Below, one piece after another: positions 35,001 to 45,231 of a DNA stretch of 64,000 nt. Each line of letters begins with the position of its first letter. The first letter of the stretch is position 1. The stretch covers positions 94,627 through 158,626 of the forward strand of contig JAOALB010000131.1 of the NCBI GenBank assembly GCA_025331125.1, in the 5' to 3' direction. This DNA comes from Mycogone perniciosa (lineage: Eukaryota > Ascomycota > Sordariomycetes > Hypocreales > Hypocreaceae). The position numbers and the translations under genes are program-made. The notes beneath the pieces were generated by a model. It saw nothing but the letters and a program-made list of their open reading frames with translations, was not told the origin of the DNA and did not search any database.

Positions 35001-36029
35001 TTAGTTCTGAGCACGCCGGCGGTCACGCTCCTCAGCGATGGTGAGCTTGACACCCTTGCCCTTGGGCAGAGAGATCCAGGGCTTCTCCTGGCCGATGACG
35101 AAAACGTTGCTCTCTCGGGTGGCGAAGGTGTTGTCAATAGCGTCCTTGATGTGGACGATGTTGAAGCCACCGTCGTGGCGCTCACGGTGGGTGATGACAC
35201 CGACACGACCCATGTTACGACCACCGGTAACCATGGCAATGGCGCCAGTGTCGAACTTGATGAAGTCAGTGACCTTGCCGGTGGCAAGGTCGATCTTGAC
35301 AGTGTCGTTGACCTTGATCAGGGGGTCAGGGTAGCGGATGCTGTAGATACAGAGTTAGCACCAGCGGGTAGGGGTAGGGGACATACAGCCGTCAAATAAA
35401 GCTCCATTGTCATCGGGTGATTCGAATCGACCAAAGCTTGATCCAACGGCTGAATGATGTCTGACAGAACTCACGTTCTCGCATCGTGCGTGACCAAGAA
35501 TGGGATTCCACCACGACCAAGCTGAACACGCTTGACCTTGCCCAGCTTGTACTCGGCCTCCTCGGCCTGGATTCGGTGGACGGTGAAGCGGCCCTTGGTG
35601 TCGTAGATCAGGCGGAAGTTCTCGCCAGTCTTCTCGATGGTGATGACGTCCATGAAGCCAGCGGGGTAGGTGATGTCGGTGCGGACCTTGCCATCGACCT
35701 TGACCAGACGCTGCATCAGGATGGCCTTGGTCTCGCGGTAGTTGAGCGCATACTTGAGGCGGTTGCGGACGAAGACGATCAGGGGCATGCAGTCGCGCAG
35801 CTTGTGAGGACCGGCCGAGGGCTTAGGGGCATAGAGACCGGACAGCTTGTCCAGCAGCCAGTGCGAGGGGGCGCTAAGGCGCTTCTGGTGCTTCTTGCTG
35901 CGAAGAAGTCAGCGATTGTGCCTCTATCGACGCGGATGAGAAGGCGGCAGCGATATAGAGCGCTCCTCCACATCTCAGGGGGGCTCAATCGTCTTGAGCA
36001 TTTCCATATACTCACATTCCTCGGGCCAT
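35001..36029 (-). CDS. RPS4: 40S ribosomal protein S4 (eS4)
   Basis: Three exons on the minus strand, 36016..36029, 35475..35897 and 35001..35340, 258 residues. A 14-base first exon (MARG plus two bases) is joined to KKHQKRLSAPSHWLLDKLSG. eS4 marks throughout: GPHKLRDCMPLIVFVRNRLK, NYRETKAILMQRLVKVDGKV (S4-type RNA-binding region), DITYPAGFMDVI, the central region RFTVHRIQAEEAEYKLGKVK, the KOW-like TGGRNMGRVGVITHRERHDG and the tail ISLPKGKGVKLTIAEERDRR. Component of the cytoplasmic small ribosomal subunit. The tail ends RRRAQN, slightly shorter than fungal relatives I recall. Introns near the 5' end are typical of fungal ribosomal protein genes. Intact. Confidence 0.96.
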
Positions 36030-36740
36030 GGTGACGACTGGCTGTTTTGTCGGCGGTGATGAGGAAGAGGAAGAATGGGTCGTTCAGGCGTGGAGAGTTG
36101 TGAAGTGCTCGGCCAGCACTTTTTTTTTTCGTGAGCGCTAACCGGGGGGCTTGCATGCCCTAAAGCCAGAGCGATGGGCACACCAAGGAATTTTTTGAGC
36201 AATCACGTGACTCTACCGATCGAGGACTGATGATGTCACGGCATTACTTTTCACCGAGTGACAACTTGATGTTTGTACTCCGTAAAGCGCCAATTTTCCA
36301 TCAGCATGTAGTAATACATATTATCAGCACCTGGTGTAAAAGAGTTCGATGTGATCAAGACTGTCATTCGTCCAATTGTAGTAGTAGTATTCGTACATTC
36401 ATTAACAACATGACTATGGGTATATGATCCACGCTAATCCCCTGTAGAGTGAGCTTGAGCAGCGATGCTCTTAATTTTTGCAACCCCCCCTCCCCCAATA
36501 TTAACAAACATCCCCCCCAGAGAAATTCATACAACGGTAGAGCAACCATTATAAACATGCTCTAAACAATACAAACAACGCGAGAAGAATGTATTACAAA
36601 CCCATAAACAACTGGTGTGCAGTTATGGGTAAAAGTGTCGGTCCTATGTATCATGCACAAACCACTCATTGAAGGCTCAAGCCTAAGGTTTGAGATCCAT
36701 GCCAGCTCCGAGAGTCTGTGCTGAGGGCTCTCATGCCATA
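36030..36740. other. Promoter region of RPS4 and 3' region of the double-Myb gene
   Basis: No gene seen. CCCTAA (TTAGGG on the RPS4 sense strand) lies at about 36157-36162, some 130 bases upstream of the RPS4 start. A pyrimidine-rich stretch precedes the ATG. TACTCCGTA at 36276. Confidence 0.45.
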
Positions 36741-38426
36741 TCATCTCTTATGATTATAGTGGTTACCTTTGCGAGAGTCGGAGATGATAATCGATGATGA
36801 GGATGCAGAAGCATCAACTCCATGACGAGTATGTGACGAGTTTAATTTAGAGTCATCAAGTAAAAGTCTTGAAATATCCATCTCACCACCCGTCATCTGA
36901 GGCGCAGATGGCTCTCCAAACTCGAACGATTGTGTAGGTTGAGGATAGTCCGAAGATTCTGCCGCTTGGAACGGCCATCTTGGTAAATCTTCCCGTGAGC
37001 CTCTGTGGCTCGTGGATTGATTCAAGGAAGTTGTCTTGGATGTCTTGAACGAGTTGTCAATGGACATATCGATAGTTGGTTCCAAGATGTCGTTGCGAGC
37101 ATCCTTGGATTGGAATGTCCCCTTCTCAATTCGTTGATATGTAGCAGGGTACTTGTTTCGTACGCGGTCTCTCAGGTCAGTGGGCTGCCTGCTAGAAAGA
37201 TGAAACCGGCTGTCTCGTTGTATCTTGGTCCAAGCAGGTCCATAACACTCCAGGCCCTCCAAAATCTCCCGATCGTCTTGCTCCGTAAAAGGGCGTCTTT
37301 CCCGCCTGTGTGATTTCTTGAACGGGCCGTGGATACCAAGCGAGGCCAAATCTTCCATCTTCTTGCGATGGGCACGGCTTTTCTTCTTGGGCGCCGAATC
37401 AGACTCATTCGCCGGGGATGCTGTAAGCTCCCTAGGTGATGGCTCATCCTCCTCGATGAGAATGTTCTCCGAATAGATGCCCGTCTTCGGTTTCGCTTTT
37501 GAGCTCGACGGTGTCGAGCCTTGTCGAGCAGCAGCCCTCTTTTTCCCCCGCAGCTCGTCTGGGCAGCATGTTCTGAACCGATCCTTCAAATCGCCAGCCG
37601 TACGGCCGTTGAATTTAAAGTCACGGTCCTCCAAAATGCTTGTCCACTTGCCAACCCCGTGTCGATTTACGCCCAACAGCAGATTGTTCGTCTCCTCCTC
37701 CGACCATTTTCGCCTTGGTTTTGCGGCCCGCTTTCTCGCCTTGCTTGCATTCTTGTCAGGCTCTGGGGAGGCCTGGTTGCTAGCCTTGTCTTCAGAGGTG
37801 TGGTTAAGCTCATGAATGAGCTTCATCTGGGTGGTATCGGTGTCATCGAATGAATTGGAGGATATCGGTGGAAAGAGGGCGGCGTGTGGTGGGGGTTCGA
37901 GAAGTCCATTGATAATGGGGGGCACAGCAGGAGCCCGCTGGGTGGCTTTCTGCTTCTTTACGGGTTGAGGTAGCTGTACGAAATCATCTTTGATGTGGAT
38001 GGCACGGCTTCTCTTCTTCTTGGAGCTGTCGTCTGGAGAGTCGTGTCCGTCGTCGAGGATGTTGGCGAAAGCGTGGGATTGCTCCGTCGGTGCGGGATCG
38101 CTGTCGCCCAAGAGCAGCCGCAACGGATACGAGCCAGCATATCTTCCTTCTCTCCGGTCCTCGTCCTTCCTAAAGCTCACATATGTCGTCGCCTCATCTC
38201 CAGCGTGGGGCGCTGGGGCTGCTGCTCCGCTGGCGGGTCCAATGAAAGGCGCATTTCTGGCAGATCTGTCGGCTCGGTGGCCGCCGTCGGGGTCGAGAGG
38301 CGGCAGAGGACGGTCGGGAGGCTCAGGCAGGGGCAAGGAGTGAAACGGCGGCAGGTCCGCGTTGGAGAGCTGCGGCGTGGTCGACTCGTTCAAGAGGTGA
38401 ATCAGGCGAGGCTCGATGGTAGCCAT
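36741..38426 (-). CDS. Double telobox-Myb protein (Tay1/Teb1-like)
   Basis: Single exon, 561 residues, mostly disordered around two Myb repeats. Myb1 (about 238-290) reads RRKWSEEETNNLLLGVNRHG, KWTSILEDRDFKF, then the telobox-type third helix DLKDRFRTC. Myb2 (about 376-430) reads RRPFTEQDDREILEGLECYG, AWTKIQRD, then DLRDRVRNKYP. The DLKDRFR text matches the telobox signature (VDLKDKWR) of telomere- and TTAGGG-binding proteins such as Teb1, Tay1, Tbf1 and TRF. Two such Mybs in one chain is the Tay1/Teb1 layout. Expected to be nuclear and bind duplex TTAGGG at telomeres and some promoters; whether it caps telomeres or regulates genes cannot be told. Divergent from the small membrane protein gene at 39.1 kb. 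Confidence 0.8.
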   Translation of the reverse strand: MATIEPRLIHLLNESTTPQLSNADLPPFHSLPLPEPPDRPLPPLDPDGGHRADRSARNAPFIGPASGAAAPAPHAGDEATTYVSFRKDEDRREGRYAGSYPLRLLLGDSDPAPTEQSHAFANILDDGHDSPDDSSKKKRSRAIHIKDDFVQLPQPVKKQKATQRAPAVPPIINGLLEPPPHAALFPPISSNSFDDTDTTQMKLIHELNHTSEDKASNQASPEPDKNASKARKRAAKPRRKWSEEETNNLLLGVNRHGVGKWTSILEDRDFKFNGRTAGDLKDRFRTCCPDELRGKKRAAARQGSTPSSSKAKPKTGIYSENILIEEDEPSPRELTASPANESDSAPKKKSRAHRKKMEDLASLGIHGPFKKSHRRERRPFTEQDDREILEGLECYGPAWTKIQRDSRFHLSSRQPTDLRDRVRNKYPATYQRIEKGTFQSKDARNDILEPTIDMSIDNSFKTSKTTSLNQSTSHRGSREDLPRWPFQAAESSDYPQPTQSFEFGEPSAPQMTGGEMDISRLLLDDSKLNSSHTRHGVDASASSSSIIISDSRKGNHYNHKR

Positions 38427-38489
38427 CGTGGGCTATTGTGGCGGATCTGGGGCATCGGGCACGAGCGGACGGGCAGCGGGTAAACACGA

Positions 38490-38600
38490 GGAGGATGAGG
38501 ATGAGGATGAGGATGAGGATGAGGATGAGGATGAGGATGCGGATGCGGACGCGGACGAGGACGTAGACAAGGACGAGGACAAGGACGAGAGGGGCACGGA
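38490..38600. repeat. GATGAG/GACGAG hexamer tract
   Basis: About ten tandem copies of GATGAG (or GAGGAT) from about 38490 to 38540, grading into GCGGAC, GACGAG and GACAAG variants to about 38590. It lies just upstream of the double-Myb start and produces long Asp/Glu or Ser shadow frames. Confidence 0.85.
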
Positions 38601-38886
38601 GGGGTTAAAGACCTTGCGGCCGCGTAGCTTCGACATAATATCCTCAGGCGTGTGGGTTTTGGACTGTGGCGAGGTGTACTCCGAACTCCGTATGTATAAT
38701 AGCAATCAGTTATTCCGGCGTCTCACTCGATGTCTCTGCGCTTGCGCTGCTGCGATGGGCGTCAGCACGTGAAATCATTCCCGGAAAAGCGGTGATGTTA
38801 GTGGCTGTGGGGGAATCGCCGAGACAGCACTAGTTGGGGATCTGCGCCGGTGTTGGCCGTCCTGGACGGAGTAATTCCAGGCCGTC

Positions 38887-38933
38887 TTGGTCCTGACTTT
38901 GGTCCTGACTTTGGTCCTGACTTTGGTCCTGAC
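38887..38933. repeat. 12-base tandem repeat, four copies
   Basis: The unit TTGGTCCTGACT repeats about four times in perfect register between the double-Myb gene and the small membrane protein gene. Confidence 0.9.
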
Positions 38934-39096
38934 ATTAGCCCCGGCTATTTTCTTCCTCCTTATCAGACAGATATACGGAGTACGCACTGCTAGACTCGGC
39001 TCGGACAGCACACCGAGCTGCATGAAAATACGGAGTACGGAGTACTACTACTCGTACTAGGTGACTGACACTGCGATACGAACAGAGAACCCCATC

Positions 39097-39747
39097 ATGG
39101 CTGCCTCTCTACCGTCCGTTCCCCGGCTCGTCTTTACCATCCTGGAGCCCCTCTCGCTGTATGTAAACCACACATTCCGCTCATGCATGAAACAAAGCAA
39201 TTATCGACGCCACCCGTCTGTCAAAAGCCCTCTGCCTAACCTCGTGCGGAAATCCACAGCGTAGCAGGCTTCCTTGGTGCCGTCTACGACCCGGCATGGT
39301 TTGTCGAGCAGCAGCTCCCTCGGGACAAGCCCCTGGCCGTCACGGAGAATGGCATCGTCCTAGCCTGGCAGTTAGGCAACATGTATCTCCTAATGGCATT
39401 CGTGGGCCTGGGCGTGCTCATGACCACGTCCGAGATTAAAGTCGTGCGAAGCTATCTCGTTGCCCTCTGGCTTGGTGACGTCGGCCACCTTGCCTTTACA
39501 TGCTACGGTATGGGTAGGGAGGGATTCATGAACCCGTCTGGATGGAACGCCATGGCATGGGGCAATCTGGGAGCTACGGTACGTAGGGACCGATTGCTGC
39601 ATTTCTCACCCGCTGGTGTGATGAGGCTAATAACGATGCGCGGTTATCCAGTTTTTCTTGTTCGCGATGCGCTCCGCATATCTCACGGGCGTATTTGGCC
39701 CAGATAGGCCTGTTCCCGTGTCGGTCGCGGCCAAGAAGAAGATGTAG
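39097..39747 (+). CDS. Small multi-pass membrane protein, fungal family
   Basis: join(39097..39158, 39260..39578, 39652..39747), 158 residues. Frame is kept at both introns (GTATGT/CACAG and GTACGT/ATCCAG). The chain has about four hydrophobic segments: LVFTILEPLSLVAGFLGAVY, GNMYLLMAFVGLGVLM, SYLVALWLGDVGHLAFTCYG and FFLFAMRSAYLTGVFG. The order TILEP...GA..DP.W and the WLGD..H family-like block resemble a conserved fungal membrane family (possibly DUF7704), function unknown. The C terminus KKKM gives a dilysine-type ER retrieval signal (Lys at -3 and -4), suggesting ER residence. It is squeezed between two telobox-Myb genes. Confidence 0.75.
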
Positions 39748-40349
39748 GCTCCATGGGGGGGAGTTGTTGGCAGCAGCAGCATAGATACATTTCACGTATG
39801 CTATTATAATGTGACGCTTTGAAGATATAGGTCAAGTCAATGCTACCGTTGTAAGCTGCGACAAACGCTCGGTTCGTTATGCAGGTCATCCTCGGCCTCA
39901 TATGCGAAATGCTGCGAGTAAATCAAGCCATTGATCCATCTCAGACACCCCTCCAGCTCAGACGCCAGATGCCCCTCCAATTTCACCAATATATACGGAG
40001 TATATATCTCCCTGATATAGGCCTCTGAGCTGAATTTCCAGTCCTTTACGCAAGTCAAGGCTTCAAGCTTGAGAAGACGTGGTAGGTAGCAGTAGGAGGC
40101 GTATCCTTGGCTCTGGTAGATAAAGCGGGGCCTGAGGCATGAACAGTCACAAACAGCTTAGCGTCATCTACGCGACATGGACTGCGCCAAAAATGTAGGG
40201 TTAGGGTCTCGGGGTTGTAACCCAAAATTTATCCAAAACAAACTCTCCGGTGAGGGCATCACGGAGTGCTGCAGAGGCGGGATCGGCGTCCATACAGAAC
40301 GACTTTGCATTGGGCCGCGTCTTCTCCCCCAGCTCTTCTTCATCGCATC
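39748..40349. other. Intergenic, upstream region of the Taz1/TRF-like gene
   Basis: No gene supported. Contains TACGGAGTA at 39994 and the telomere-like block described separately at 40196-40223. Confidence 0.5.
40196..40223 (+). promoter_or_regulatory. Telomere-repeat-like site upstream of Taz1/TRF-like gene
   Basis: TAGGGTTAGGGT (40196-40207) is a near-perfect double TTAGGG. It is followed at 40212-40223 by GGGTTGTAACCC, an inverted pair of GGGTT half-sites. The block sits 127-154 bases before the ATG of a gene whose product has a telobox Myb domain, so self-binding is plausible. Function is inferred, not shown. Confidence 0.5.
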
Positions 40350-42540
40350 ATGGAGACTCGCACTCGCGCTAGACGCGTGGATCGCGGCCCTCCTGAAGCT
40401 GCCCATGAACAACAGTTGGCAACCGCACGTAGAGCGACGCGCAGCACCCGCCAGCCAACACGTCAAGACACCACTGCTGCCATCTCGAACCCAACTCCGG
40501 CAGCTCAGAAACAGGCTGAGAATGCCGCCCCCATGCAGACCAGGGGCTCTCTTGTTAATGACCCCGTGCCCCGTCGCGGTGTTCGCGATGCCCCTACTGA
40601 ACTCAGCATTGCAACTGATCCGCAGAGGCCCGATGATGCAAGCGATGAGGACGATCTGCACAGCAAGGGAGACTTTTCCATAGGAGAACGCCAAGGAGTA
40701 ACTGATGACCCTCAAGCATCAGAAGGAAATGGCCAAGGGCAAGAAGCCGAGGAGGCCCTGCGTCAGGTCATGATTCTCAGCGTCATGGACCTCGCCAAGG
40801 CCTCAACGGACCTCGTGAAACGCTTGCAGAATCCAGCGCGCGAGGGTCTCGTGTCTCGAGGTCTTCTCAGGATAAAGAGAAACGCTTTTTTTGCCGTCCG
40901 AGAAATCTTCGAGAGTCCCTCTCATTCTCCGTTTGCCGAATGGAGCTGGCTAGACAGCTTGCAACAAGCTCCCACAGAAGCCACCAAGGCGACAACCACG
41001 ACAGTCTTGGTGCTTGCAAATCTCGTCACTGCCCTCGATGTGATTGACTACATCAAGTCAAACGAGGACGTTAGCCCTCTCCCTTTCCTTGAGAAATTAG
41101 ATGACGCGTTCCCCAAGCTTTTCGCCCTCCCCGGTAGCAATAACCAGTACCCCGAGCTCGCTCTGGCCATCCGGACAGTACGCTGGATTGAAACCCTCGC
41201 TGTGTCAAAGGATAATATTGACCCACGTGATATCGTGGTCTCTATCTTTTGCGAGCCGACCAAGGAGAGAAACTACACCGATCTCTTCAACATTGGACCA
41301 TTCAGAAGCTTAGGAGGGCTGCGTGGCGACGCCATGAGAGACATGTGTTCAGACAGGATCACCAAATTATTCCGGATCATCATGTCCAAAAATAACAACA
41401 ACAAGATCCGAAAGGCATTTGCCATTTCGGAGATGAGGAGCGCCTTTCCCCCGGACGGTCTCTTCGACAGCTTACGGGAATGGCTCTTCAGCATTTATTT
41501 GGCATCGGTGTCTCGCCTCGATCAAGTTACAGGCAATCAGAGACAGGCCCCTCACGATGCTGACAGTGATATTGCTGAGAGCGTCGTGAGCTCCGTAGCC
41601 GAGTCGCAACCCATCGTGCGTGCTGCCGGACCCATATCGTACCCTCCGTAAGTCTCAGCCCATCTATGTTTTTTTTTCGGTCTACGTGCTGACCATCTAT
41701 AGCACCACTCTGTTCCACGATGTAGATTCTGTCAGGCAGTTGAATATGAATCAACACCCTCCTTCGCATCAGCAACACGGTGCTTCGCAGTCCAGAATCC
41801 CTCCGCAAAAGCACCTACGACAACTCGCCCCTCGACCTAGCAGAGATGACGACGACGATGATGATGGTGATTATGACGATGACGATGAAGACGATGGCTT
41901 TGAGACAGATCATCGCATTGTTGACAACGGCAAGCGGGCCGCCATAGCAGCTTCTTTACCTCCTCCCAAACGCCCCCGTGTCTCTGCACCAACAAACATG
42001 CCGCCCCCTCCACTCCCTCACCATATCATGGCCACCACATCATCATCACCCGCACCATCAGCTACTCCTCTCTCCCACCAACAACCTCATCATCACCATC
42101 AAGCCCCTAGTTCCAGCGCTCCCCCAGACCTACACGCCATCCAACGCAACAAATCCATCGCCCTCCAAAACGCCCGTCACGCCCACCCCATCACCTACAA
42201 ACAGCGCCACGTCTGGACCGACCGTGACGCTGCCGTCCTCATCGACCTCGTCGCCCGCCGCCGCGCCGCCTGGGCTGTCATCGACAGAGAGGACGGCGGG
42301 CTCTTCGAGATGCCCCGCAACGCCCAGGCCTACCGCGACAAGGCCCGCAACATGAAGGTCGACTTCCTCATCACGGATTCGGTCCTCCCCGCTGGGTTCG
42401 ATCTTGTTACGCTGGGGAAGAAAGAAGTAGAGCGTTTAATGCGGTTGGGCAAGAATCCTTCGCGGATGGAGGAGGATCTGGATGAGAATGGAAGGCCGAT
42501 CAATACGGAGTTCCGCTATGGGATGCAGGCTGAGCAGTGA
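40350..42540 (+). CDS. Telomere-binding protein, Taz1/TRF-like
   Basis: join(40350..41647, 41703..42540), 711 residues; donor GTAAGT, branch CTGAC, acceptor TATAG. The N terminus is basic and disordered. A long helical region (about 134-390; LRQVMILSVMDLAKASTDLV, TVLVLANLVTALDVIDYIKS) is where a TRF-homology dimerisation domain would lie; this assignment is tentative. An Asp-rich tract sits near residue 480. A C-terminal Myb (about 598-655) reads RHVWTDRDAAVLIDLVARRR, AWAVIDREDGGLF, then AQAYRDKARNMKVDFL, close to the telobox third helix (LKDKxRNMK) of Taz1/TRF. N-terminal TRFH plus a single C-terminal telobox Myb is the shelterin duplex-binding layout. Likely nuclear, at telomeres. The ATG at 40350 is used; an in-frame upstream frame lacks a better start. 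Confidence 0.75.
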
Positions 42541-43593
42541 TGGATGTTGATGAGTGATGAATATGTATGACTTCTAGGATTTGGGGGTGGTGTATCTCCT
42601 TTCACGGCACCTAAAGGGGCTGGAAGGCGTATGTCTGGTTTAGGGAAACGTGCTAGCTAATGTACTACTAAGTACTAGTAGTAGTACTTCGCTTTGCTTT
42701 GTTCGCTTTCACAGCATCTCATCACCATCACATCATTCCCAAGGTGACGCACATAACCATCGTGAAAGTAAAAAAAAATAAAGAAAAGGTAGCTCAAGTC
42801 AAATTTAGGAGTCTTTAAAAAGAAGTAACCCCGTCCTAAGTCAACTACTTTACAGCTGTCCAAGCAGTTTCCACACATACTCATTTAATATCCACGGCAT
42901 GTTTTTTGTTATTCCATTTCCTCGCAGAGAATTCCAGCAAAAAGACAGCCGCGGAGAGACGCAAACAACCCTCCCTTCAGATAGGCAAGGCTGTGGCACC
43001 GCGCTCCAGGCCGCGGACCAAAGATAGCAGTTTGTTCATGGTCGCCGTTTCCGTAGATCCAAATTGGTTTCAAGAGCCAATCTCAAGACATGGTATAAAA
43101 AGAAGAAAGAAAATCAACAAGGGGGGGAATCAAAAATCGGTCGTGTATCAAGAAAAATTTCCATCAGGTGCAAGCGAAAACGGTTTATATAGTCCAAGGG
43201 CAAGAATGTAGACAAAGGGTAAGGACAGAATGTAGAGGGGTCAGGAAAGTAAGTCTTCTCCCTTTCAAAATACCAATGACATGACAAAGGGACTCAGAAT
43301 TGAGACCGCCTGCCATATCATATCCAGGGTGAGCTGAGACCGGCTTTCTTTCCGCTCATCCCGAGACCAAAATCAGGTCTCACGAAGTCATGACAAAAAA
43401 AAACCAGGGTATACCGCGGGCTGACCTTAACAGAAAGAGTGGTAACCGGTAAGGAAAGTGAGGATTCTAAGAAGGAAAGGTTTGTGATGTAAGTGGGTGC
43501 TCGTGAGAGCAGAGTGCGTAATTCCTAATCTCAAAGCTAGTTCGAGAGAAAATGTCCAGGGTGTAAGGTGCCGTGTTCCGTCGAACAAACAAA
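42541..43593. other. Intergenic between convergent genes
   Basis: 3' regions of the Taz1-like and AspE-like genes. No gene or strong repeat seen; AT-rich runs at 42768-42790 and an A run near 43397. Confidence 0.5.
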
Positions 43594-45231
43594 CTATCGA
43601 CGATGATATGGGCTGTCTCGGTGCTTGAGTCTGTTCGTCCGCCATCCCTCGTACCATTGCTCTCGGCTCGCCTCGCGCAGCTCCGCACGCCACTCGCTGA
43701 AGACGGCCTCCTTCAAACGCTGGAAGTCGCAGTGCTCCTCGTTGTAAGGGTCAGCAAAGCCCCAGGGGAATTGTCGGCCGATGACGCCAGGTTCGTAGAG
43801 GTCGGGGCTGATGATGGAGAGGGGGAGGAATGGCGTTTCCTCCTCTTTGGCTTCTTCCTGGGCCTTGTGCTTGCGGATAGAGTTGCCGGAAAGTCCCCTA
43901 GCATGACCAAGAGGCGTTGGTAGGGACGCTTTCTCACCTTGGATGGGAAGATCCTCACTATCCTGATCCCCAGACCCAATCGCTTCCTCATCCTCCTCCT
44001 CGCCTTCTTCATCAATACGATCACTGCCACTATCGTCGTCCAGCCCAAGGGCCTCCAGGGGGTCCAAGTTGGACGCCTTGAGGCTCTCCCAGACAGTCTT
44101 CTTGAGAACATTCATGTGTTTGGTAGTAATCGTATCGGCCTTGGAGATGACGGGGATGACAGTGGTCTTGCGTTGAAGCATTCGCAGGACTTGCAAGTCG
44201 AGATCTTCATCCAAGGCTCCAGAGATTCGAGTGGGAAGCTCACGGTTCCGGTTCTGGAAGCCATTGATGGGTGAGTTGTTTGCAGCGGCAATGTTGCGAT
44301 CCAGACGGGAAGGGTCCAGAATCAAAAAAGCTGCGTGAATATGGGTATCCTGGACTCCAGGCGAACGCACAACCTTCATCTCTTCAGCGAAGGTCTCCTC
44401 AAATTTGCTCTCCAGAAAAGCCGACATCTCTCTCAGTTGAAGATCCACAACGTTCTTCTCGAGACCCTCGGAGTCCCAAAGAGTCAGGCCGACTCGCTCG
44501 CCATCAATTTCCGTCTCGAGATAGTGGGGGATAAAATTGCCCGATGATGGCCTCGGCATATGGAAAGAGTCTTCCTCAAACTTCTTGGACTGATACTTTG
44601 GGGGTAGCGCTAGAGCGGTCTTGAGGAACTCAAGGAATGAGGTTTTGCCGGCATTACTGGTTCCAATAATGAGGATACTGATGTCGCAACAGTCAGTCCA
44701 GTCCAATTCAATGGTTACGGGGGCGGAAGCGCAAGGACTCAAAGATGGGATGGGAGAGCATGTGGGATGAACTTACTTGAGCGGGGTGGGGTCCTTTCTT
44801 CTGCGCACTCTCCTGGGACTGTTTATTGTGCTGATAGCGCTGCTGGCATAGCTATACCGACCACGGTGCGTCATGCTCTCGGTCCTGGCGTATGGATCGA
44901 ATCCACCATTAGTAATCGGAGGAGCGACAACTTTGTTGGGCAAGCTGTGGGTAGGCTCCATGGACGGACGGCCCACGGAATTATAGTCGGTCGGACTGTG
45001 AGGAGTGGTGCCATTAGATTGCAATTCAGGACTGAAGGACTTGGACAGGTGCTCGGTGTTGTTGAAGAATTCGGGGAGCTTGGGGGCCGAGTGAGAAGTG
45101 GACAACTGGCGCTGGCGTTCCTGCTCAGCTTCTCTAATGGCCTGAGCCTTCTTACTGCCCTTGCCCAAGTCGCCGCTCTTGGATCGCTTGAGCAGCAGGC
45201 CAAAACTGGCGCGACGAGGCGAGGAACTCAT
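43594..45231 (-). CDS. aspE: Septin, AspE-type (filamentous-fungal group)
   Basis: Two exons on the minus strand, 44777..45231 and 43594..44677, 512 residues. The basic, Ser-rich N-terminal extension (SSPRRASFGLLLKRSKSGD) ends at KDPTPL, spliced by GTAAGT/CATCAG into NILIIGTSNAGKTSFLEFLK, which holds the G1 P-loop GTSNAGKT. LTLWDSEGLE is the G3 region and VISKADTIT the G4 (xKAD). An acidic insert (DEEGEEEDEEA) separates the G4 region from FPWGFADPYNEEHCDFQRLK, the septin-type C-terminal block. AspE-type septins occur in filamentous ascomycetes and assist assembly of the core septins at septa and tips. The usual C-terminal coiled coil is absent. Reading frame intact. Confidence 0.85.

Noticed and set aside
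38433..38705. Ser-run and Asp/Glu-run proteins upstream of the double-Myb gene
   Set aside because: Both are translations of the GATGAG hexamer tract in different frames, not genes.
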